Assembly: GCA_963693285.1 (NCBI GenBank)
Contig: OY848928.1
Coordinates: 2,294,501-2,358,500 of the forward strand
Source of the DNA: Xestospongia muta
Taxonomy: Eukaryota; Porifera; Demospongiae; Haplosclerida; Petrosiidae
DNA length: 64,000 bases
Direction: 5' to 3'
Shown: piece by piece, positions 52,601 through 61,965 of the stretch
How the letters are laid out: each line of letters opens with the position of its first letter
Position numbering within the stretch: the first letter of the stretch is position 1
Made by a program: the position numbers and the translations under genes
The notes under the pieces: generated by a model
The model's input: the letters and a program-made list of their open reading frames with translations, nothing else
Told to the model about the DNA's origin: nothing
Database searches by the model: none

Positions 52601-53899
52601 AGTAGTCTAAATAGGTTAAAACTCTAAAATAAAGAGTTTAGAGCCTTTTGAAAGTTAAAAATGATTAGAAATTAACTGTGAAAACTGGTTAAATAAGCTG
52701 ATCTAAAGAGTTTAGTAAGTTTATGTGTCTTAGATATACTAATAAAGTAGTCTAAATAGGTTAAAACTCTAAAATAAAGAGTTTAGAGCTTTCTAAAAGT
52801 TAAAAAAGATTAGAAATTAACTGTGAAAACTGGTTAAATAAGCTGATCTAAAGAGTTTAGTAAGTTTATCTCTCTTAAATATACTAATAAAGTAGTCTAA
52901 ATAGGTTAAAACTCTAAAATAAAGAGTTTAGAGCTTTTTTAAAGGTAAAAAAGATTAGAAATTAACTGTGAAAACTGGTTAAATAACCTGATCTAAAGAG
53001 TTTAGTAAGTTTATCTCTCTTAAATATACTAATAAAGTAGTCTAAATAGGTTAAAACTCTAAAATAAAGAGTTTAGAGCTTTTTCAAAGTTGAAAAAGAT
53101 TAGAAATTAACTGTGAAAACTGTTTAAATAAGCTGATCTAAAGAGTTTAGTAAGTTTATCTCTCTTAAATATACTAATAAAGTAGTCTAAATAGGTTAAA
53201 ACTCTAAAATAAAGAGTTTAGAGGTTTTTTAAAGGGAAAAAAGATTAGAAATTAACTGTGAAACCTGGTTAAATAAGTTGATCTAAAGAGTTTAGTAAGT
53301 TTATCTGTCTTAAATATACTAATAAAGTAGTCTAAATAGGTTAAAACTCTAAAATAAAGAGTTTAGAGCTTTTTGAAAGTTAAAAATGATTAGAAATTAA
53401 CTGTGAAAAGTGGTTAAATAAGCTGATCTAAAGAGTTTAGTAAGTTTATCTGTCTTAAATATACTAATAAAGTAGTCTAAATAGGTTAAAACTCTAAAAT
53501 AAAGAGTTTAGAGCTTTTTCAAAGTTGAAAAAGATTAGAAATTAACTGTGAAAACTGGTTAAATAAGCTGATCTAAAGAGTTTAGTAAGTTTATCTCTCT
53601 TAAATATACTAATAAAGTAGTCTAAATAGGTTAAAACTCTAAAATAAAGAGTTTAGAGGTTTTTTAAAGGGAAAAAAGATTAGAAATTAACTGTGAAACC
53701 TGGTTAAATAAGCTGATCTAAAGACTTTAGTAAGTTTATCTGTCTTAAATATACTAATAAAGTAGTCTAAATAGGTTAAAACTCTAAAATAAAGAGTTTA
53801 GAGCTTTTTGAAAGTTAAAAAAGATTAGAAATTAACTGTGAAAACTGGTTAAATAAGCTGATCTAAAGAGTTTAGTAAGTTTATCTGTCTTAAATATAC

Positions 53900-54024
53900 T
53901 AATAAAATCTAAAATAAAGAGTTTAGAGCTTTTTGAAAGTTAAAAAAGATTAGAAATTAACTGTGAAAACTGGTTAAATAAGCTGATCTAAAGAGTTTAG
54001 TAAGTTTATCTGTCTTAAATATAC
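53900..54024 (-). repeat. 125-bp truncated monomer at a block boundary
   Basis: This unit is 20 bp short: AATAAA is joined directly to ATCTAAAATAAAG, so the stretch holding GTAGTCTAAATAGG is missing. The base where it regains register (53,905) is where the match to the 26,392 block begins. Just upstream the sequence matches the 46.6-47.5 kb block. The deletion thus sits at a seam between two differently derived blocks, with three A residues as possible microhomology. A simple internal deletion is the alternative. Confidence 0.82.
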
Positions 54025-56360
54025 TAATAAAGTAGTCTAAATAGGTTAAAACTCTAAAATAAAGAGTTTAGAGCTTTTTGAAAGTTAAAAAAGATTAGAA
54101 ATTAACTGTGAAAACTGGTTAAATAAGCCGATCTAAAGAGTTTAGTAAGTTTATCTGTCTTAAATATACTAATAAGGTAGTCTAAATAGGTTAAAACTCT
54201 AAAATAAAGAGTTTAGAGCTTTTTGAAAGTTAAAAAAGATTGGAAATTAACTGTGAAAACTGGTTAAATAAGCTGATCTAAAGAGTTTAGTAAGTTTATC
54301 TGTCTTAAATATACTAATAAAGTAGTCTAAATAGGTTAAAACTCTAAAATAAAGAGTTTAGAGCTTTTTTAAAGGTAAAAAAAATTAGAAATTAACTGTG
54401 AAAACTGGTTAAAGAAGCTGATCTAAAGAGTTTAGTAAGTTTATCTGTCTTAAATATACTAATAAAGTAGTCTAAAAAGGTTAAAACTCTAAAATAAAGA
54501 GTTTAGAGCTTTTTCAAAGTTAAAAAAGATTAGAAATTAACTGTGAAAACTGGTTAAATAAGCTGATCTAAAGAGTTTAGTAAGTTTATCTCTATTAAAT
54601 ATACTAATAAATTAGTCTAAATAGGTTAAAACTCTAAAATAAAGAGTTTAGAGCTTTTTGAAAGTTAAAAAAGATTAGAAATTAACTGTGAAAACCGGTT
54701 AAATAAGCTGATCTAAAGAGTTTAGTAAGTTTATCTGTCTTAAATATACTAATAAAGTAGTCTAAATAGGTTAAAACTCTAAAATAAAGAGTTTAGAGCT
54801 TTTTGAAAGTTGAAAAAGATTAGAAATTAACTGTGAAAACAGGTTAAATAAGCTGATCTAAAGAGTTTAGTAAGTTTATCTCTCTTAAATATACTAATAA
54901 AGTAGTCTAAATAGGTTAAAACTCTAAAATAAAGAGTTTAGAGCTTTGTTAAAGGTAAAAAAGATTAGAAATTAACTGTGAAAACTTTAAATAAGCTGAT
55001 CTAAAGAGTTTAGTAAGTTTATCTGTCTTAAATATACTAATAAAGTAGTCTAAATAGGTTAAAACTCTAAAATAAAGAGTTTAGAGCTTTTTTAAAGGTA
55101 AAAAAGATTAGAAATTAACTGTGAAAACTGGTTAAATAAGCTGATCTAAAGAGTTTAGTAAGTTTATCTCTCTTAAATATACTAATAAAGTAGTCTAAAT
55201 AGGTTAAAACTCTAAAATAAAGAGTTTAGAGCTTTTTGAAAGTTAAAAAAGATTGGAAATTAACTGTGAAAACTGGTTAAATAAGCTGATCTAAAGAGTT
55301 TAGTAAGTTTATCTCTATTAAATATACTAATAAAGTAGTCTAAATAGGTTAAAACTCTAAAATAAAGAGTTTAGAGCTTTTTGAAAGTTAAAAAAGATTA
55401 GAAATTAACTGTGAAAACTGGTTAAATAAGCTGATCTAAAGAGTTTAGTAAGTTTATCTGTCTTAAATATACTAATAAAGTAGTCTAAATAGGTTAAAAC
55501 TCTAAAATAAAGAGTTTAGAGCTTTTTGAAAGTTAAAAAAGATTGGAAATTAACTGTGAAAACAGGTTAAATAAGCCGATCTAAAGAGTTTAGTAAGTTT
55601 ATCTGTCTTAAATATACTAATAAGGTAGTCTAAATAGGTTAAAACTCTAAAATAAAGAGTTTAGAGCTTTTTGAAAGTTAAAAAAGATTAGAAATTAACT
55701 GTGAAAACTGGTTAAATAAGCTGATCTAAATAGTTTAGTAAGTTTATCTGTCTTAAATATACTAATAAAGTAGTCTAAATAGGTTAAAAATCTAAAATAA
55801 AGAGTTTAGAGCTTTTTCAAAGTTAAAAAAGATTAGAAATTAACTGTGAAAACTGGTTAAATAAGCTGATCTAAAGAGTTTAGTAAGTTTATCTGTCTTA
55901 AATATACTAATAAAGTAGTCTAAATAGGTTAAAACTCTAAAATAAAGAGTTTAGAGCTTTTTTAAAGGTAAAAAAGATTAGAAATTAACTGTGAAAACTG
56001 GTTAAATAAGCTGATCTAAAGACTTTAGTAAGTTTATCTGTCTTAAATATACTAATAAAGTAGTCTAAATAGGTTAAAACTCTAAAATAAAGAGTTTAGA
56101 GCCTTTTGAAAGTTAAAAATGATTAGAAATTAACTGTGAAAACTGGTTAAATAAGCTGATCTAAAGAGTTTAGTAAGTTTATGTGTCTTAAATATACTAA
56201 TAAAGTAGTCTAAATAGGTTAAAACTCTAAAATAAAGAGTTTAGAGCTTTCTAAAAGTTAAAAAAGATTAGAAATTAACTGTGAAAACTGGTTAAATAAG
56301 CTGATCTAAAGAGTTTAGTAAGTTTATCTCTCTTAAATATACTAATAAAGTAGTCTAAAT
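53905..56360 (-). repeat. Loop-type block copy B inside the left-type domain
   Basis: This is a second copy of the same series: TAAAGAAGC 54,410, GAAAACTTTAAATAAG about 54,981, AAAACAGG 55,559, AAGACTTTAG 56,019. The offset from copy A is 3,748 bp at every anchor (26 monomers minus about 22 bp). Its left limit reaches further than copy A: the match to 26,392 onward starts at 53,905 with a constant offset of 27,513. Together with copy A it adds loop-type sequence to the right palindrome arm. Confidence 0.87.
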
Positions 56361-56399
56361 AGGTTAAAACTCTAAAATAAAGAGTTTAGAGCTTTTTGA

Positions 56400-58160
56400 A
56401 AGTTAAAAAAGATTAGAAATTAACGGTGAACACTGGTTAAATAAGCTGATCTAAAGAGTTTAGTAAGTTTATCTGTCTTAAATATACTAATAAAGTAGTC
56501 TAAATAGGTTAAAACTCTAAAATAAAGAGTTTAGAGCTTTTTTAAAGGTAAAAAGATTAGAAATTAACTGTGAAAACTGGTTAAATAAGCTGATCTAAAG
56601 ACTTTAGTAAGTTTATCTGTCTTAAATATACTAATAACGTAGTCTAAATAGGTTAAAACTCTAAAATAAAGAGTTTAGAGCCTTTTGAAAGTTAAAAATG
56701 ATTAGAAATTAACTGTGAAAACTGGTTAAATAAGCTGATCTAAAGAGTTTAGTAAGTTTATCTGTCTTAAATATACTAATAAAGTAGTCTAAATAGGTTA
56801 AAACTCTAAAATGAAGAGTTTAGAGCTTTTTGAAAGTTGATAAAGATTAGAAATTAACTGTGAAAACTGATTAAATAAGCTGATGTAAAGAGTTTAGTAA
56901 GTTTATCTGTCTTAAATATACTAATAAAGTAGTCTAAATAGGTTAAAACTCTAAAATGAAGAGTTTACAGCTTTTTTGAAAGTTGAAAAAGATTAGAAAT
57001 TAACTGTGAAAACTGGTTAAATAAGCTGATCTAAAGACTTTAGTAAGTTTATCTGTCTTAAATATACTAATAAAGTAGTCTAAATAGGTTAAAAGTCTAA
57101 AATAAAGAGTTTAGAGCCTTTTGAAAGTTAAAAATGATTAGAAATTAACTGTGAAAACTGGTTAAATAAGCTGATCTAAAGAGTTTAGTAAGTTTATGTG
57201 TCTTAAATATACTAATAAAGTAGTCTAAATAGGTTAAAACTCTAAAATAAAGAGTTTAGAGCTTTTTCAAAGTTGAAAAAGATTAGAAATTAACGGTGAA
57301 CACTGGTTAAATAAGCTGATCTAAAGAGTTTAGTAAGTTTATCTGTCTTAAATATACTAATAAAGTAGTCTAAATAGGTTAAAACTCTAAAATAAAGAGT
57401 TTAGAGCTTTTTTAAAGGTAAAAAGATTAGAAATTAACTGTGAAAACTGGTTAAATAAGCTGATCTAAAGACTTTAGTAAGTTTATCTGTCTTAAATATA
57501 CTAATAAAGTAGTCTAAATAGGTTAAAACTCTAAAATAAAGAGTTTAGAGCCTTTTGAAAGTTAAAAATGATTAGAAATTAACTGTGAAAACTGGTTAAA
57601 TAAGCTGATCTAAAGAGTTTAGTAAGTTTATGTGTCTTAAATATACTAATAAAGTAGTCTAAATAGTTTAAAACTCTAAAATAAAGAGTTTAGAGCTTTT
57701 TCAAAGGTAAAAAAGATTAGAAATTAACTGTGAAAACTGGTTAAATAAGCTGATCTAAAGAGTTTAGTAAGTTTATCTCTCTTAAATATACTAATAAAGT
57801 AGTCTAAATAGGTTAAAACTCTAAAATAAAGAGTTTAGAGCTTTTTCAAAGTTGAAAAAGATTAGAAATTAACGGTGAACACTGGTTAAATAAGCTGATC
57901 TAAAGAGTTTAGTAAGTTTATCTGTCTTAAATATACTAATAAAGTAGTCTAAATAGGTTAAAACTCTAAAATAAAGAGTTTAGAGCTTTTTTAAAGGTAA
58001 AAAGATTAGAAATTAACTGTGAAAACTGGTTAAATAAGCTGATCTAAAGAGTTTAGTAAGTTTATCAGTCTTAAATATACTAATAAAGTAGTCTAAATAG
58101 GTTAAAACTCTAAAATAAAGAGTTTAGAGCCTTTTGAAAGTTAAAAATGATTAGAAATTA
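56400..58160 (-). repeat. Four- to six-monomer duplications carrying AACGGTGAACA
   Basis: Units with AACGGTGAACACTGG occur at 56,422, 57,292 and 57,871, spaced 870 bp (six monomers) and 579 bp (four monomers). The first two are followed by a one-base-short GGTAAAAAGATT unit, then AAGACTTTAG, then GAGCCTTTTGAAAGTT; the third keeps the first and last of these. The left arm has this series inverted at 13.26-13.54 and 15.29-15.57 kb. An isolated AACGGTGAACACTGG also occurs at 22,392 and a variant AACGGTGAACATTGG at 59,464 and 63,085. Confidence 0.86.
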
Positions 58161-58255
58161 ACTGTGAAAAGTGGTTAAATAAGCTGATCTAAAGAGTTTA
58201 GTAAGTTTATCTGTCTTAAATATACTAATAAAGTAGTCTAAATAGGTTAAAACTC

Positions 58256-60330
58256 TAAAATGAAGAGTTTACAGCTTTTTTGAAAGTTGAAAAAGATTAG
58301 AAATTAACTGTGAAAACTGGTAAAATAAGCTGATCCAAAGAGTTTAGTCAGTTTATCTCTCTTAAATATACTAATAAAGTAGTCTAAATAGGATAAAACT
58401 CTAAAATAAAGAGTTTAGAGCTTTTTTAAAGGTGAAAAAAATTAGAAATTAACTGTGAAAACTGGTTAAATAAGCTGATCTAAAGAGTTTAGTAAGTTTA
58501 TCTCTCTTAAATATACTAATAAAGTAGTCTAAATAGGTTAAAACTCTAAAATAAAGAGTTTAGATCTATTTGAAAGTTGAAAAAGATTAGGAATTAACTG
58601 TGAAAACTGGTTAAATAAGCTGATCTAAAGAGTTTAGTAAGTTTATCTGTCTTAAATATACTAATAAAGTAGTCTAAATAGGTTAAAACTCAAATAAAGA
58701 GTTTAGAGCTTTTTTAAAGGTAAAAAAAATTAGAAATTAACTGTGAAAACTGGTTAAATAAGCTGATTTAAGAGTTTAGTAAGTTTATGTGTGTTAAATA
58801 TACTAATAAAGTAGTCTAAATAGGTTAAAACTCTAAAATAAAGAGTTTAGAGATTTTTGAAAGTTGAAAAAGATTAGAAATTAACTGTGAAAACTGGTTA
58901 AATAAGCTGATCTAAAGAGTTTAGTAAGTTTATCTGTCTTAAATATACTAATAAAGTAGTCTAAATAGGTTAAAACTCTAAAATAAAGAGTTTAGAGCTT
59001 TTTGAAAGTTTAAAAAGATTAGAAATTAACTGTGAAAACTGGTTAAATAAGCTGATCTAAAGAGTTTAGTAAGTTTATCTCTCTTAAATATACTAATAAA
59101 GTAGTCTAAATAGGTTAAAACTCTAAAATAAAGAGTTTAGAGCTTTTTCAAAGTTAAAAAAGATTAGAAATTAACTGTGAAAACTGGTTAAATAAGCTGA
59201 TCTAAAGAGTTTAGTAAGTTTATCTGTCTTAAATATACTAATAAAGTAGTCTAAATAGGTTAAAACTCTAAAATAAAGAGTTTAGATCTTTTTGAAAGTT
59301 GAAAAAGATTAGAAATTAACTGTGAAAACTGGTTAAATAAGCTGATCTAAAGAGTTTAGTAAGTTTATCTCTCTTAAATATACTAATAAAGTAGTCTAAA
59401 TAGGTTAAAACTCTAAAATAAAGAGTTTAGAGCTTTTTCAAAGTTGAAAAAGATTAGAAATTAACGGTGAACATTGGTTAAATAAGCTGATCTAAAGAGT
59501 TTAGTAAGTTTATCTGTCTTAAATATACTAATAAAGTAGTCTAAATAGGTTAAAACTCTAAAATAAAGAGTTTAGAGCTTTTTTAAAGGTAAAAAGATTA
59601 GAAATTAACTGTGAAAACTGGTTAAATAAGCTGATCTAAAGACTTTAGTAAGTTTATCTGTCTTAAATATACTAATAAAGTAGTCTAAATAGGTTAAAAC
59701 TCTAAAATAAAGAGTTTAGAGCCTTTTGAAACTTAAAAATGATTAGAAATTAACTGTGAAAACTGGTTAAATAAGCTGATCTAAAGAGTTTAGTAAGTTT
59801 ATCTGTCTTAAATATACTAATAAAGTAGTCTAAATAGGTTAAAACTCTAAAATGAAGAGTTTAGAGCTTTTTGAAAGTTGATAAAGATTAGAAATTAACT
59901 GTGAAAACTGATTAAATAAGCTGATGTAAAGAGTTTAGTAAGTTTATCTGTCTTAAATATACTAATAAAGTAGTCTAAATAGGTTAAAACTCTAAAATGA
60001 AGAGTTTACAGCTTTTTTGAAAGTTGAAAAAGATTAGAAATTAACTGTGAAAACTGGTAAAATAAGCTGATCCAAAGAGTTTAGTAAGTTTATCTCTCTT
60101 AAATATACTAATAAAGTAGTCTAAATAGGATAAAACTCTAAAATAAAGAGTTTAGAGCTTTTTTAAAGGTGAAAAAAATTAGAAATTAACTGTGAAAACT
60201 GGTTAAATAAGCTGATCTAAAGAGTTTAGTAAGTTTATCTCTCTTAAATATACTAATAAAGTAGTCTAAATAGGTTAAAACTCTAAAATAAAGAGTTTAG
60301 ATCTTTTTGAAAGTTGAAAAAGATTAGGAA
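58256..60330 (-). repeat. 25-monomer higher-order unit, copy 1
   Basis: This unit carries, in order, GAAGAGTTTACAGC (58,262), TCCAAAGAGTTTAGTCAG (58,334), GGATAAAAC (58,391), GATTAGGAATT (about 58,585), AACTCAAATAAAG (58,687), GTTTATGTGTGTTAAATAT (58,783) and AACGGTGAACATTGG (59,464). The same order recurs from about 61.88 kb with an offset of 3,621 bp. A partial repeat inside starts at about 59.99 kb, 12 monomers on (AACTCAAATAAAG at 60,424). The first marks are the reverse complement of left-arm 12.32-13.0 kb. Confidence 0.88.
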
Positions 60331-61383
60331 TTAACTGTGAAAACTGGTTAAATAAGCTGATCTAAAGAGTTTAGTAAGTTTATCTGTCTTAAATATACTA
60401 ATAAAGTAGTCTAAATAGGTTAAAACTCAAATAAAGAGTTTAGAACTTTTTTAAAAGAAAAAAAAATTAGAAATTAACTGTGAAAACTGGTTAAATAAGC
60501 TGATTTAAGAGTTTAGTAAGTTTATGTGTGTGAAATATACTAATAAAGTAGTCTAAATAGGTTAAAACTCTAAAATAAAGAGTTTAGAGCTTTTTCAAAG
60601 TTGAAAAAGATTAGAAATTAACTGTGAAAACTGGTTAAATAAGCTGATCTAAAGAGTTTAGTAAGTTTATGTGTCTTAAAAAAACTAATAACGTAGTCGA
60701 AATAGGTTAAAACTCTAAAATAAAGAGTTTAGAGCTTTTTGAAAGTTTAAAAAGATTAGAAATTAACTGTGAAAACTGGTTAAATAAGCTGATCTAAAGA
60801 GTTTAGTAAGTTTATCTGTCTTAAATATACTAATAAAGTAGTCTAAATAGGTTAAAACTCTAAAATAAAGAGTTTAGAGCTTTTTCAAAGTTAAAAAAGA
60901 TTAGAAATTAACTGTGAAAACTGGTTAAATAAGCTGATCTAAAGAGTTTAGTAAGTTTATCTGTCTTAAATATACTAATAAAGTAGTCTAAATAGGTTAA
61001 AACTCTAAAATAAAGAGTTTAGATCTTTTTGAAATTTGAAAAAGATTAGCAATTAACTGTGAAAACTGGTTAAATAAGCTGATCTAAAGAGTTTAGTAAG
61101 TTTATCTCTCTTAAACATACTAATAAAGTAGTCTAAATAGTTTAAAACTCTAAAATAAAGAGTTGAGAGCTTTTTGAAAGTTAAAAATGATTAGAAATTA
61201 ACTGTGAAAACTGGTTAAATAAGCTGATCTAAAGAGTTTAGTAAGTTTATCTGTCTTAAATATACTAATAAAGTAGTCTAAATAGGTTAAAACTCTAAAA
61301 TAAAGAGTTTAGAGCTTTTTAAAAGTTGAAAAAGATTAGAAATTAACTGTGAAAACTGGTTAAATAAGCTGATCTAAAGACTT

Positions 61384-61965
61384 TAGTAAGCTTATCTGTC
61401 TTAAATATACTAATAAAGTAGTGTAAATAGGTTAAAACACTAAAATAAAGAGTTTAGAGCTTTTTTAAAGGTAAAAAAGATTAGAAATTAACTGTGAAAA
61501 CTGGTTAAATAAGCTGATCTAAAGAGTTTAGTAAGTTTATCTCTCTTAAATATACTAATAAAGTAGTCTAAATAGGTTAAAACTCTAAAATGAAGAGTTT
61601 ACAGCTTTTTTGAAAGTTGAAAAAGATTAGAAATTAACTGTGAAAACTGGTTAAATAAGCTGATCTAAAGACTTTAGTAAGCTTATCTGTCTTAAATATA
61701 CTAATAAAGTAGTGTAAATAGGTTAAAACACTAAAATAAAGAGTTTAGAGCTTTTTTAAAGGTAAAAAAGATTAGAAATTAACTGTGAAAACTGGTTAAA
61801 TAAGCTGATCTAAAGAGTTTAGTAAGTTTATCTCTCTTAAATATACTAATAAAGTAGTCTAAATAGGTTAAAACTCTAAAATGAAGAGTTTACAGCTTTT
61901 TTGAAAGTTGAAAAAGATTAGAAATTAACTGTGAAAACTGGTAAAATAAGCTGATCCAAAGAGTT
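61384..61965 (-). repeat. Two-monomer tandem duplication (291 bp)
   Basis: Two adjacent 291-bp copies share the marks AAGCTTATCTG (61,388 and 61,679), GTAGTGTAAATAGG, AAAACACTAAAAT and GAAGAGTTTACAGC. AAGCTTATCTG and GTAGTGTAAATAGG occur nowhere else that I noticed, so this is a very recent local duplication. Confidence 0.87.

Larger units (their letters stand above)
41615..58800. repeat. Right arm of a large degenerate palindrome
   Basis: This is the mirror partner of 12,320-19,957. It is longer (about 17.2 kb versus 7.6 kb) because of identifiable duplications: 11 monomers at 41.9-45.0 kb, extra units at 48.9-49.9 kb, and the loop-type and duplicated blocks at about 50.5-56.36 kb. Its inner end, at about 41,615, is the position that mirrors the inversion junction. 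Left-type variants such as GAAACCTGG continue inward to about 41.2 kb, so the left copy appears truncated at the junction rather than starting there. Confidence 0.78.
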
